A stretch of DNA of 64,000 bases from Saccharopolyspora endophytica. Lineage in GTDB: Bacteria; Actinomycetota; Actinomycetes; Mycobacteriales; Pseudonocardiaceae. A program made the position numbers and the translations under genes. Where the stretch lies: contig NZ_JAGPXE010000003.1 in assembly GCF_018070075.1 (NCBI RefSeq), positions 605,138 through 669,137 of the forward strand, written 5' to 3'. Positions 1 through 10,061 of this stretch are shown here, piece after piece. The notes beneath the pieces are model-generated. The model did not search any database. It worked only from the letters and a program-made list of their open reading frames with translations, and was not told the origin of the DNA. Numbering within the stretch: the stretch's first letter is position 1; the number at the start of each line of letters is the position of its first letter.

Positions 1-107
1 CCGAACCGCTCGACCGTGCCTCGCAGCACGTCCACCAGGGACTCGGCCAGCCCGGTGTAGTGGGCGGTGCCCCGCTCGTCGCGTTCGATGCCGGACCTGT
101 CGAACAT
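1..107 (-). CDS. AMP-forming acyl-CoA ligase, N-terminal fragment
   Basis: Only the first 35 codons lie in the window; the gene runs off the left edge. The ATG at 107 is preceded by GGGGAGG at good spacing. The peptide starts MFDRSGIERDERG and continues with a SLVDVLRGTVERFG-like stretch, which looks like the N-terminal lead-in of class I adenylate-forming ligases (acyl-CoA synthetases), where the 'LVD-LR-TVER' helix precedes the adenylation core. No catalytic motif is inside the window, so substrate and exact class cannot be assigned. It is transcribed away from the cobalt transporter and does not overlap it, so it may have its own promoter in the 65-bp gap. Confidence 0.5.
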   Translation of the reverse strand, partial: MFDRSGIERDERGTAHYTGLAESLVDVLRGTVERF

Positions 108-130
108 CGCCTGACCTCCCCGTCGCGCGG

Positions 131-144
131 ACCGTGATCACGGT
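131..144. promoter_or_regulatory. 14-bp perfect palindrome, possible operator
   Basis: ACCGTGATCACGGT is a perfect palindrome in the short gap between the end of cbiO and the start of the ligase fragment. It lies about 25 bp upstream of the ligase start codon, a plausible place for a repressor site. No regulator can be assigned. Confidence 0.3.
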
Positions 145-172
145 CACTCGCCGGATGGCGGGGGTCAAGCCG

Positions 173-940
173 TCACGGCACGCGGAACCCGAACGGAAGC
201 TCCAGCCGGTGCGCGGCGAGCAGCTCCTCGTCGGCGAGCAGCTCGGCGGTGGACCCGTCCGCGACCACCCTGCCGTCGTCGATGATCACGCTGCGCGGGC
301 ACAGCTGAAGCGCGTAGGGCAGGTCGTGGGTGACCATCAGCGTCGTCCCGCCCACGGCGAGCAGCACCTCCGCGAGCTCGCGGCGCGCGACCGGTTCGAG
401 GTTCGCCGAGGGCTCGTCGAGCACCAGCAGTTCCGGGCGGCACGCCAGCACCGCGGCCAGCGCGACGCGCTTGCGCTGGCCGCCGGACAGGTGCAGCGGT
501 GAGCGGTGGGCGTGCTCGGTCATCCCGACCGCGTCCAGCGCCTCCTGGACACGCTGCTCGAGCTCGGCGCCGCGCGCCCCGAAGTTGGCCGGTCCGAACG
601 CGACGTCCTCCCGGACGGTCGGCATGAACAGCTGGTCGTCGGGGTCCTGGAAGACCAGGCCGACGCGGCGGCGGATCTCCTTCAGATGCCGGGTCTCCAC
701 CGGCAGCCCGCCCACGGTGATGCTGCCCGCCGTGGGCCGCAGCACGCCGTTGAGGTGCAGGGTCAGCGTCGTCTTGCCCGCACCGTTGGGGCCGAGCACG
801 GCGACCCGCTCCCCCGGCTCGACCCGCAGGTCGACGTGGTGCAGCGCGCGATGCCCGTCCGGGTAGGCGTGCGCCAGACCGGAGATCTCCAGCGCGGGCG
901 CGCTCACCGCTTCGCGGACCCCGGCGGGCTGCTCGGTCAC
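173..940 (-). CDS. cbiO: Cobalt ECF transporter ATPase (CbiO/EcfA)
   Basis: ATP-binding subunit of an energy-coupling-factor transporter for Co2+ (or Ni2+), acting on the cytoplasmic face of the CbiMQ core. The 255-residue product shows Walker A GPNGAGKTT at about 50-58, a Q-loop VFQDPDD near 96-102, the signature LSGGQ at 151-155, Walker B LLVLDEP at 171-177 and the switch His near 205, all in order and undamaged. The start chosen is the GTG at 940, which overlaps the TGA of cbiQ as GTGA, so the two are translationally coupled. A second in-frame GTG about 11 codons in is an alternative. Gene order cbiM-PDGLE-cbiQ-cbiO makes it the last gene of the operon. The metal is inferred from the partner CbiM; nickel cannot be excluded. 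Confidence 0.93.
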   Translation of the reverse strand: MTEQPAGVREAVSAPALEISGLAHAYPDGHRALHHVDLRVEPGERVAVLGPNGAGKTTLTLHLNGVLRPTAGSITVGGLPVETRHLKEIRRRVGLVFQDPDDQLFMPTVREDVAFGPANFGARGAELEQRVQEALDAVGMTEHAHRSPLHLSGGQRKRVALAAVLACRPELLVLDEPSANLEPVARRELAEVLLAVGGTTLMVTHDLPYALQLCPRSVIIDDGRVVADGSTAELLADEELLAAHRLELPFGFRVP

Positions 941-1704
941 GCGGTCCACAACGACACCCCCAGTACGACGGCCGCTGCGGCGGGCGCGGCCAAGCCCGTG
1001 CTCCAGGTCTTCCACGAGGTGCGGCGAGCCGGTTCCAACTCGGGCATCTCGCCTTCCCAACCGCGCGAGAGCATCGCCAGGTGCACGCGCTCGCCGCGCT
1101 CGTAGGAGCGGATGAACAGGCTGCCGACGCCGCGCGCGGTCGCCCCGACCTGCCACAGGAACCTCGGGTCGTGACCCCGGGAGATCCGCGCGATCCGCAT
1201 CCGGCCGGCTTCGGCGACGATCACCTCGGCGTAGCGCAGCATCAGGGTGATGATGGTGATCACCAGCTTCGGCGCGCGCAGCCGCTGCAGGCCGAGCACG
1301 ATCTCGCGCGGCGCGGTGGTGGCCGCCAGCAGCAGCGAGGTCCCGAGGCCGAGCGTGCCCTTGGCCATGATGTTGAACCCGGCCAGCAGTCCTTCGGTGG
1401 ACAGCGCGACACCCGCGACCTCGGTGCTCGGGCCGCCCGCGGTGAACGGCAGCAGGAGCGCCAGCACCACGAACGGCACCTCGATCAGCAGCCGCGCGGC
1501 CAGCCAGCGCGGCGGGATGCGCGCGATCGCGGCCAGCGCGGCGAGCAGCACCGCGTAGCCGCCGAAGGCCCAGAAGATCTCGCGCGGCGTGGCCACCACG
1601 CACAGCACCAGCAGGAACGCGGCGGTGATCTTCACCTGCGGGTCGAGCCGGTGCACCGCCGTGTCGCCGGGCAGGTGCAGGGCGTCGGCGTGCCCGGTGC
1701 CCAC
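937..1704 (-). CDS. cbiQ: Cobalt ECF transporter transmembrane subunit (CbiQ/EcfT)
   Basis: Membrane component that couples the ATPase to the CbiM substrate-binding subunit. The 255-residue protein has a short N-terminal leader containing HRLDPQVK, four to five hydrophobic spans over roughly residues 25-140, and the cytoplasmic EcfT coupling region with RLRAPK and later 'ISRGHDP' and 'AMLSRGWEG', the last being the A-R-G-type coupling motif that docks on the ATPase. Start is GTG at 1704, placed directly after the TAG of the upstream PDGLE gene (TAGGTG). Its stop overlaps the cbiO start. Family length and motif set are normal. Confidence 0.92.
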   Translation of the reverse strand: MGTGHADALHLPGDTAVHRLDPQVKITAAFLLVLCVVATPREIFWAFGGYAVLLAALAAIARIPPRWLAARLLIEVPFVVLALLLPFTAGGPSTEVAGVALSTEGLLAGFNIMAKGTLGLGTSLLLAATTAPREIVLGLQRLRAPKLVITIITLMLRYAEVIVAEAGRMRIARISRGHDPRFLWQVGATARGVGSLFIRSYERGERVHLAMLSRGWEGEMPELEPARRTSWKTWSTGLAAPAAAAVVLGVSLWTA

Positions 1705-2040
1705 CTACCGCTCCTCTGAACCGGAGCGGCGACGCAGTCCCCAGAACAGCCCGCCCGCCGCGAGGAGGGTGACCACCGCGCCGAGGACCCCGGCGACACC
1801 GGTGAATCTCTCGTCACCGCCGACGGCGTAGTCCGCCAGCGGGCCGTCGGACAAGGCGTGGTCGCCTGCGTGCTGGGCGATGCAGTTGCCCTCCAGCGAC
1901 TCGCCGCGCTCGGTCTGCACGACCGAGCAGCCCTGCTGGGTGACGGCGTCGAGACCGTCCGGATCGGAGTCGGCGAAGTAGGCGACTCCACCGGCGACGG
2001 CGAGCACGACCAAGGCGAAGATCAGCAGAAAGCGCTTCAT
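1705..2040 (-). CDS. PDGLE-domain small subunit of cobalt transporter (CbiN-like)
   Basis: A 111-residue protein with one hydrophobic segment at each end (about residues 5-22 and 82-100) and a periplasmic middle. After the first helix it carries SDPDGLDAVT, the PDGLE signature of the small accessory subunit that replaces CbiN in many actinobacterial CbiM systems. It probably assists metal loading of CbiM. The ATG at 2040 overlaps the end of cbiM (ATGA-type overlap at 2037-2040), and its TAG abuts the GTG of cbiQ. In some genomes this domain is fused to CbiM; here it is separate. An extended C-terminal tail rich in Arg and Ser follows the second helix. Confidence 0.85.
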   Translation of the reverse strand: MKRFLLIFALVVLAVAGGVAYFADSDPDGLDAVTQQGCSVVQTERGESLEGNCIAQHAGDHALSDGPLADYAVGGDERFTGVAGVLGAVVTLLAAGGLFWGLRRRSGSEER

Positions 2041-2705
2041 CGGGCGACCTCCTCGCGCCGGGCACCGCGCAACAGGTGGACCAGGTCCGGCCGGGCCGAG
2101 GCGACGGCGCCGACCGTGGCGGCGGTGATCAGGCCCTCGCCGAGCCCGATCAGGCAGTGCACGCCGATCATCGCCACCGACACCGTGGCCAGGCCGAACC
2201 CGGCGGCGCCACCGATGGCGTACTCGAGCAGGAACCCGCAGGAGGCGAGCACGGTGTTGACCCATCCCGCGATGAACGCGGTGGCCAGCAGGCCGGCGCG
2301 GCTGCGGGTGGCCGGCTTCCGCAGCGCCAGCGCCACCAGGTAGCCGACGGCGGTGCCGATCAGCGCCATGTTCGTGATGTTCGCGCCGAGCATCGTCAGG
2401 CCGCCGTCGGCGAACAGCAGCGACTGCACGACCAGCACGATCGCCACGCACAGCGCCCCGACCCACGGGCCCGCCAGGATCGCGGCCAGCGCACCGCCGA
2501 GCAGGTGCCCGCTCACACCGGGCAGCACCGGAAAGTTGATCATCTGCGCGGCGAAGACGAACGCCGCGACCAGACCCGCCATCGGGGCCGTGCGGTCGTC
2601 CAGATCGGCCCTCGCGCGCACCAGCGCCACCGCCAGGCCGGCTATCGCCACGACGGCGAACAGGACCGCCGTGCGGGCGTCGAGCAGCCCGTCGCTCATG
2701 TGCAT
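2037..2705 (-). CDS. cbiM: Cobalt transporter substrate-capture subunit CbiM
   Basis: Integral membrane S-component that binds Co2+ and hands it to the CbiQO translocator for B12 synthesis. From the ATG at 2705 the protein begins Met-His-Met-Ser-Asp-Gly. In the family the N-terminal amine and His2 are metal ligands, so this start fits function. About six hydrophobic spans follow, with the conserved 'GVSGHLLGGALAA' (His ligand) near residue 70 and 'MLGANITNMA' near 115. However, the only clear Shine-Dalgarno (AGGAGAGGAAG) is placed for a GTG at 2726, which would add VPTTTLA before Met-His. First gene of the cbiM-PDGLE-cbiQ-cbiO operon. No cobalamin riboswitch core was found upstream. Confidence 0.88.
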   Translation of the reverse strand: MHMSDGLLDARTAVLFAVVAIAGLAVALVRARADLDDRTAPMAGLVAAFVFAAQMINFPVLPGVSGHLLGGALAAILAGPWVGALCVAIVLVVQSLLFADGGLTMLGANITNMALIGTAVGYLVALALRKPATRSRAGLLATAFIAGWVNTVLASCGFLLEYAIGGAAGFGLATVSVAMIGVHCLIGLGEGLITAATVGAVASARPDLVHLLRGARREEVAR

Positions 2706-2748
2706 GGCGAGCGTCGTGGTCGGCACTGGACTTCCTCTCCTGCGAGCC

Positions 2749-2765
2749 GGTGCTCCCGGGTGGAG
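2749..2765 (-). promoter_or_regulatory. Short hairpin in cbiM leader
   Basis: TGCTCC-CGGGT-GGAGCA forms a 6-bp stem with a 5-nt loop, about 25 nt upstream of the cbiM Shine-Dalgarno. It is too small to be a cobalamin or NiCo riboswitch and has no U-tract. It may modulate cbiM translation or be incidental. Confidence 0.25.
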
Positions 2766-2844
2766 CAACCGCCGGTCAAGGGTAGTTGCCGATCACCCGC
2801 TATCACCAGGTCCTGGCAAGAGGTGCTCGTCGCAATCAGGCCCG

Positions 2845-2885
2845 AAAAAAGCCGTCGACCCGGGTGCAACACCCGGGTCGACGGC
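2845..2885 (-). terminator. Rho-independent terminator after HesB-like gene
   Basis: A perfect 15-bp inverted repeat (GCCGTCGACCCGGGT and its complement) with a 5-nt loop is followed, on the minus strand, by TTTTTT. It lies about 110 bp past the HesB-like stop and upstream of cbiM, so it separates the two transcription units. Confidence 0.9.
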
Positions 2886-2993
2886 TCAAGAGCCCGCTCT
2901 GAGGTTGTGCGAGCGGCGAAGCCGCGAGGCGTGAAGACCGCCCTCGCAACCCGCACCGCCAATCAACCGGCCACGCGGAATCACCTGCAGAGG

Positions 2994-3263
2994 TCAGTCC
3001 CGCACGGCCAGTGCGAGTTCGCCGTTGCTGTCCTTCTCGGCGTCCAGGGTCTTGTCACCCAGGAGCTCCGAGACCTCCTTCTCCAGGAAGATCCGGACGC
3101 CGTTCTCCTCGATCACCTCGTCGCCCTCCTGGGGTTCCTCGGCGATCGACGCCTGCAGCCCCTGTCCGGCCGGCGCGATGCGCAAGCCCGAGCTGGCCGG
3201 AGAGTCGCCGCCGACGAGGACGAGCTTGATGACCTCAACGGCGCTCTCACTGATGGTGAGCAT
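2994..3263 (-). CDS. HesB/IscA-like fold protein lacking all cysteines
   Basis: An 89-residue product starting MLTISESAVEVIK, with the HesB/A-type Fe-S carrier pattern: 'ISESAVEVIK', then 'GLRIAPAGQG', 'DEVIEENGVRIFLEK' and a C-terminal 'ELALAVRD'. True A-type carriers hold the cluster with three cysteines (one mid-protein, a CxC near the end); none is present here, so this is a non-cluster-binding member of the fold, a subgroup common in actinobacteria and often annotated as Fe-S or adhesin-like protein. Start at 3263 has GAGGAG about 9 nt upstream. It sits just downstream of gcvP on the same strand and ends at a strong terminator. Function unknown. Confidence 0.75.
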   Translation of the reverse strand: MLTISESAVEVIKLVLVGGDSPASSGLRIAPAGQGLQASIAEEPQEGDEVIEENGVRIFLEKEVSELLGDKTLDAEKDSNGELALAVRD

Positions 3264-3347
3264 GGTGCTCAACTCCTCTCGGAGCCGGTCGGTTGAAGGG
3301 GCCACCGTGTCATCGTCGCGACCGGACGCGCAAACCGACCCGCCGAC

Positions 3348-6236
<2,889 letters not shown>

Positions 6237-6279
6237 CGCCAAAACCTCACTCATCGCGGCGAACAAAGGGCGGCAGCGG

Positions 6280-6500
6280 ATGCTGCTCTCCCCCTCTGTC
6301 CCCGTTCGCGGAGCGAACGCCTGAGAGCTTCACCCGGCGGACCGGGCTTGCACCGTCGGCGGGGCCCACTCATCAGGTGTGCCCGCTTTCCAGAGGTATC
6401 TCGCCCGTGCGGTCCAGGTGGCCTGAGAGGTTGTCGGGGAGAGTTGCTCCTTCGGCGCCTGCCCTGGCAGGACCAGGACCGGACTCTCCCGCACGGGGTC
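6280..6500 (-). promoter_or_regulatory. gcvT-type element: Tandem glycine riboswitch upstream of gcvP
   Basis: Read on the minus strand, two copies of the glycine aptamer core are visible. The first holds GGGAGAG, GCGCCGAAGGAGCAA, CTCTCAGGC and then a GGACCGCACGGGCGAGA closing part. The second holds GCCGACGGTGCAAGCCCG, GCTCTCAGGC and GGGGACAGAGGGGGAGAG. Two CTCTCAGG blocks about 90 nt apart followed by one GGACAGAGG are diagnostic of the cooperative tandem form. It ends about 45 nt before the gcvP start. Confidence 0.93.
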
Positions 6501-6584
6501 GGCGATGGCGCTCAGAGTACCCGATCAACGCGGTTTATCAGACCATCAATGTCGGCTACCGCACACATGGACGATGCCGATCGT

Positions 6585-7157
6585 TCAGCCGGTCTCCGCC
6601 TGGCGGTCGCGACGGCGGGCCGCGAGCTCGTCGTTGATCGCCGACTCGATGTTCTCGCCACCGTCGGCCCGCTCGGCCGGGAACTCGTGGATGGTCCCGC
6701 TGATCTCGCGCATCGCACCGCTGACGGCGATGCCGAACACTCCCTGGCCGCCCTGCAGCAGATCGACCACCTCCTCCGCGGAGGTGCACTCGTAGACCGT
6801 GGTGCCGTCGCTGAACAGCGTCAGCTTCGCCAGGTCCTGAACGCCGCGCTTGCGCAGGTGCTCCACCGCGACCCGGATGTTGTGCAGCGACACCCCGGTG
6901 TCCAGCAGGCGCTTGACGACCTTGAGCACCAGGATGTCCTTGAACGAGTACAACCGCTGCGAGCCCGACCCGGCTGCGCCGCGGATGGACGGCCCGACCA
7001 GCTTGGTGCGAGCCCAGTAGTCGAGCTGCCGGTAGGTGATGCCCGCGATCTGGCAGGCCGCCGGCCCGCGGTAACCGACCAGCTCGTCCGGGGCAGAGGC
7101 GTCGGGGAACAGCTCACCCTGCTCCGCAGCATCCGAGGTCGCTGCTTCCTCCACCAC
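6585..7157 (-). CDS. MerR-family regulator (Rv1828-like)
   Basis: DNA-binding regulator of 190 residues. The winged-helix MerR head is visible as 'GYRGPAACQIAGITYRQLDYW' region (residues about 28-48) followed by 'GSGSQRLYSFKDILVLKVVKRLL' region and 'LHNIRVAVEHLRKRG'. The C-terminal half ('LTLFSDGTTVYECTS', 'LLQGGQGVFGIAVSG', 'EFPAER') matches the non-metal MerR branch typified by mycobacterial Rv1828. Start is GTG at 7157; a second GTG one codon later is equally possible. It lies between the bifunctional nuclease and gcvP, the arrangement known from mycobacteria. No metal-binding cysteine cluster is present, so it is not a classical metal sensor. Confidence 0.88.
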   Translation of the reverse strand: MVEEAATSDAAEQGELFPDASAPDELVGYRGPAACQIAGITYRQLDYWARTKLVGPSIRGAAGSGSQRLYSFKDILVLKVVKRLLDTGVSLHNIRVAVEHLRKRGVQDLAKLTLFSDGTTVYECTSAEEVVDLLQGGQGVFGIAVSGAMREISGTIHEFPAERADGGENIESAINDELAARRRDRQAETG

Positions 7158-7355
7158 GCCTGCCTCCCCTCGTCCGGCCCGAAGCCGACGACGACGATCA
7201 CCAGCGCCCGGACCGTTTGCGGTCCAGGGCCGCGAAGCCGTACACCGGCTGAATCACACCGGGGCAATTCGCGTAAGTCCGACGGTATGCCCGCTCAGCA
7301 GGCGGGTCAACGCGACGCGCGGGCCGCGCGCGCTCTCGTTCGCCGGAGCAAGAAC

Positions 7356-7391
7356 CCGGCCCCCGGGCTGCTGCTGCAACCCGGGGGCCGG
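7356..7391 (-). terminator. Hairpin terminator after bifunctional nuclease
   Basis: A perfect 12-bp GC-only stem (CCGGCCCCCGGG / CCCGGGGGCCGG) with a 12-nt CTG-rich loop lies 34 bp past the nuclease stop on the minus strand. There is no U-tract, as is common in actinomycetes. Confidence 0.65.
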
Positions 7392-7424
7392 TGTGGTCTG
7401 TTCGGACTAGATCAGCGCCGGTCC

Positions 7425-7901
7425 TCAGGTGTCGGCACCGCGGAAGTCCTCCGGGGAGACGGAGTCGAGGAACTCGCGGAACTTCTCGACCTCATCCTCC
7501 TGCTCGTCCGGAATGATCAACCCGGCCTCGTCGAGCACCGACTCGTCGGCGTGGATCGGAACTCCGATGCGCAGCGCCAGCGCCACCGAGTCGCTCGGCC
7601 GCGCGGACACCCGCACATCACCGTCGAACACCAGCTCCGCGAAGAAGGTGCCCTCCTGCAGGTCGGTGATCCGCACCTGCTCCAGATCGCGTCCCAGGGC
7701 TCCGATGACGTCCTTGAGCAGGTCGTGCGTGAGCGGCCGCTGGGGCCGCACGCCCTGCTGCTCCAGGGCGATGGCCGTCGCTTCGACCGACCCGATCCAG
7801 ATCGGCAGGTAGCGCTCGCCCTGAGCCTCGCGCAACAGCAGGATCGGCTGGTTGGCTGGTAGTTCAACTCGCACGCCGACGACGCGCATCTCGCTGCTCA
7901 T
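7425..7901 (-). CDS. Bifunctional nuclease family protein (DUF151, Rv1829-like)
   Basis: A 158-residue protein of the BFN/DUF151 family. The conserved core is clear: 'RVVGVRVELPANQPILLL', 'YLPIWIGSVEATAIALEQQG', 'RPLTHDLLKDVI', 'ITDLQEGTFFAEL' and 'ARPSDSVALALR'. A C-terminal acidic extension ends 'DEVEKFREFLDSVSPEDF', as in the mycobacterial homologue. Plant and thermophile members are reported to have nuclease activity; the actinobacterial role is not established. ATG 7901 is chosen; a GTG at 7907 is in frame and sits nearer the GGAGGAGG ribosome site. Its place between garA and the MerR gene is a conserved actinobacterial arrangement. Confidence 0.9.
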   Translation of the reverse strand: MSSEMRVVGVRVELPANQPILLLREAQGERYLPIWIGSVEATAIALEQQGVRPQRPLTHDLLKDVIGALGRDLEQVRITDLQEGTFFAELVFDGDVRVSARPSDSVALALRIGVPIHADESVLDEAGLIIPDEQEDEVEKFREFLDSVSPEDFRGADT

Positions 7902-8168
7902 CGTCACATCGCCTCCTCCAGCGCGCCGAAGCGTGACATCCCCGTCGAGGGTCCCGCACCGACGCCTCCGACGCTACCCGCGATACGGCGGACACGCCCT
8001 TCCATCGGTGGTCCCGGCGGACCACCACCGTCGCGGTCGTTGTTGTCGGGGCCCACGGCCCGGACCGCTGGCGAGCTCGTCGTTGAGCAATACCCAGCAC
8101 GATACACCGCGCAGAGCCCGGTCGAAGCCGCCGGAAATACCCTGCTGCGCTGTGAAAACCGCTCGTGG

Positions 8169-8187
8169 CGCCGGGAAATTCCCGGCG
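8169..8187. promoter_or_regulatory. Perfect palindrome CGCCGGGAA-A-TTCCCGGCG
   Basis: Nine-base arms around a single A give a fully symmetric 19-mer about 270 bp upstream of the nuclease start. The symmetry and position suit a dimeric regulator. No family consensus that I know matches it. Confidence 0.35.
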
Positions 8188-8229
8188 AAGGGGACGACAT
8201 CCGCGCGCGGGCGGCGCAGCTGCCTCATG

Positions 8230-8271
8230 CGTCAGCGGGGCGACGCCTCGTGTGGCGTCGCCCCGCTGACG
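8230..8271 (-). terminator. 18-bp stem-loop after garA
   Basis: Arms starting CGTCAGCGGGGCGACGCC pair perfectly around a 6-nt loop (TCGTGT on the plus strand). It begins 25 bp past the garA stop. It lacks a U-tract but is the kind of hairpin that ends many actinomycete transcripts. Confidence 0.7.
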
Positions 8272-8296
8272 GGTTGAAAAGCCCTGTTCGACGGCC

Positions 8297-8764
8297 TCAG
8301 CGGCCGCCCTGGCCCCCATCGATCGGCCCGGTCAGGAACACCAGGCGGAACTTACCGATCTGGACCTCGTCGCCGTTGGCGAGCACCGAGGTGTCCACCG
8401 GCTCCCGGTTCACGTAGGTGCCGTTGAGGCTGCCCACGTCGACCACCACGAAGTCGTTGCCCTCGCGGCGGAACTCGGCGTGCCGCCGGGAAACCGTCAC
8501 GTCATCGAGGAAGATGTCGCTGTCCGGGTGCCGGCCGGCGCTGGTGGTCTCCCGGTCCAGCAGGAACCGCGAACCCGCGTTGGGGCCGCGCTTGACCACC
8601 AGCAGGGCGGAACCCGCCGGCAGCGCATCGACCCCGGACGCGGGGGCAGGTTCCGGGGCCGCGCTCTCGGTGCTTTCCGGCTCCGAGAGGAAGGGCCTGA
8701 AGACCGAGGTGGTCTCCGGTGACTGCTCCGGCGGAACGTCGCCGAAGCCGCTGTTTTGGCTCAC
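8297..8764 (-). CDS. garA: FHA-domain protein GarA/OdhI
   Basis: Phospho-switch that, in mycobacteria and corynebacteria, inhibits 2-oxoglutarate dehydrogenase and glutamate dehydrogenase unless phosphorylated by PknB/PknG. The 155-residue product has the N-terminal phosphorylation motif ETTS at residues 17-20 (Thr18, Thr19), a Pro/Glu-rich linker, and a C-terminal FHA domain with 'GRHPDSDIFLDD', 'VSRRHAEF' and 'GSLNGTYVN', the residues that bind phosphothreonine. GTG start at 8764 has AGGAGAG about 9 nt upstream. The neighbours gcvH, MerR and nuclease genes match the mycobacterial order. With two glutamate/leucine-type dehydrogenases and an E1 in this same window, possible targets lie nearby, though that is inference. 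Confidence 0.95.
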   Translation of the reverse strand: MSQNSGFGDVPPEQSPETTSVFRPFLSEPESTESAAPEPAPASGVDALPAGSALLVVKRGPNAGSRFLLDRETTSAGRHPDSDIFLDDVTVSRRHAEFRREGNDFVVVDVGSLNGTYVNREPVDTSVLANGDEVQIGKFRLVFLTGPIDGGQGGR

Positions 8765-8882
8765 CTGAGCTCTCCTCTACGCGGATAGATCGTGCCAAGT
8801 ATGCGCCCAACGTACCGTGCCTGGACAGCCTCGGAACGAGCGACTCCCGTCATCATCCCACGGATGCCTCCGGGCAGGACGA

Positions 8883-9266
8883 TCATGCCTGGTCGATCAG
8901 CTTCTGGTAACCCTCGGCGTCGAGCAGACCGGACAGCTGCTCCGGGTCGGCCAGCCGGATCTCCACCATCCAGCCCTCGCCCGCGGCGTCCGAGTTGACC
9001 AGCTCCGGCTGGTCCTCCAGCGCGGAGTTGCCGGCGGTGATCTCACCGGTCACCGGGGCGTAGATGTCGGAGACGCTCTTGGTCGACTCCACCTCGCCCA
9101 TCGAGTCCCCGGCGGCGACCTGCTGCCCCACCTCGGGGAGCTGGACGAACACCACGTCGCCGAGCTGCTGCTGGGCGTAGTCGGTGATGCCGATGCGCAC
9201 GGTGTCCTCGCTGACGCGCTGGACCCATTCGTGCTCTTCGGTGTACTTGATCTCCGGGGCCGCCAC
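8883..9266 (-). CDS. gcvH: Glycine cleavage system H-protein
   Basis: Lipoyl carrier that shuttles the aminomethyl group from GcvP to GcvT. From the GTG at 9266 the 127-residue protein reads VAAPEIKYTEEHEWV, then 'GITDYAQQQLGDVVFVQLP', and the lipoylation site 'GEVESTKSVSDIYAP' with Lys63, followed by 'NSALEDQPELVNSD' and 'GEGWMVEI'. The GTG is preceded by AAAGGCGGG at 7 nt and places the TEEHEW motif at the usual distance; upstream ATG/TTG codons to 9296 would add an atypical tail. It stands apart from gcvP, in the garA cluster, as in mycobacteria. Length and motifs are normal. Confidence 0.96.
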   Translation of the reverse strand: MAAPEIKYTEEHEWVQRVSEDTVRIGITDYAQQQLGDVVFVQLPEVGQQVAAGDSMGEVESTKSVSDIYAPVTGEITAGNSALEDQPELVNSDAAGEGWMVEIRLADPEQLSGLLDAEGYQKLIDQA

Positions 9267-9368
9267 GATGGTCCCGCCTTTCATCCGCTGTTGCAACGTG
9301 CCGAGTGATCGGCGCGGCGAGCGTATTCACCGGCCACCGCGGGCCGCAAGGCGACGCGCAGCCGCCGA

Positions 9369-10061
9369 TCAGGCGCGGGCTCTGGCTCCGCGCACGGCGG
9401 CGATGACCTGCCCGAGGTAGAGGATGCCGGCCCACAGGTACAGCGCCCCGCCCCAGGCGGTGAAGGCGTAGGCGATCGGGCGGACCACGTCGGACCCGGT
9501 GAAGTCGTCCTGCACCAGCAGCAACAGCGGGAACGCGTACATCAGGCAGAACGTGGCGGCCTTGCCCAGGTAGTGCACCTCGGGCGGCTCGTAGCCGTGC
9601 CAGCGGAGCACCGGCAGGCACAGGGTGAGCACGACGTCGCGGCCGACGAGGGCGACCGCCACCCACCACGGGATGACGTCGCGCAGCACGAAGGCGATCA
9701 GGGTCGCGACGATGTAGAGGCGGTCGGCCGCGGGGTCGAGCAGCTCGCCGATGCGGCTGTACTGGTTGAGCCAGCGGGCGAGCTTGCCGTCGAGCCAGTC
9801 AGTTGCCCCGCTGATCACCAGGACCAGCAGCGCGAGCAGGTCGGCCTGCGGGCCGAGCAGCAACCAGAGGAAGACCGGCACGCCGGCCAGGCGGATCACG
9901 CTGAGCAGGTTGGGCAGCGTCCACCAGGGATCCGCCCACACGTCTCGCGCGACCTCGCGGATCCTGTCCAGACCGGGGTCGCCCGGCCCCGAGTGGTCCT
10001 GCCCCGCTTCGGCACGAGGGCCGCTCGTGGTGTTTTCCGTGGTGCGCTCGGCGTCCTGCAC
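9369..10061 (-). CDS. CDP-alcohol phosphatidyltransferase (PgsA2-like)
   Basis: Membrane enzyme of phospholipid synthesis that swaps CMP of CDP-diacylglycerol for an alcohol. The complete family signature D-x2-DG-x2-AR-x8-G-x3-D-x3-D is present as DWLDGKLAR...G...D...D at roughly residues 100-125. About 45 hydrophilic residues precede the first membrane segment, and about five to six hydrophobic spans follow. Similar proteins next to gcvH/garA in mycobacteria are called PgsA2 or PgsA3; whether the acceptor is glycerol-3-phosphate, inositol phosphate or another alcohol cannot be read here. Two tandem GTG codons (10064, 10061) follow GGGGAGG; the second has the better spacing. Confidence 0.88.
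   Translation of the reverse strand: MQDAERTTENTTSGPRAEAGQDHSGPGDPGLDRIREVARDVWADPWWTLPNLLSVIRLAGVPVFLWLLLGPQADLLALLVLVISGATDWLDGKLARWLNQYSRIGELLDPAADRLYIVATLIAFVLRDVIPWWVAVALVGRDVVLTLCLPVLRWHGYEPPEVHYLGKAATFCLMYAFPLLLLVQDDFTGSDVVRPIAYAFTAWGGALYLWAGILYLGQVIAAVRGARARA

Larger units (their letters stand above)
7902..8296. other. Gap between nuclease gene and garA
   Basis: This 395-bp stretch has no convincing gene in any frame. It holds the promoter region of the nuclease gene, a perfect 19-nt palindrome at 8169-8187, and an 18-bp perfect stem-loop at 8230-8271 just after the garA stop. Confidence 0.6.

Noticed and set aside
2727..2844. Cobalamin or NiCo riboswitch upstream of cbiM
   Set aside because: A GCCAGGACCTGG stretch recalls the B12 box, but the rest of the conserved core (CCGCTACTG-like and paired stems) is absent.
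2885..2962. tRNA-like GGTTGTGC...GCAACC stretch before the HesB-like stop
   Set aside because: Ends pair, but no T-loop or anticodon arm is visible; treated as chance symmetry.
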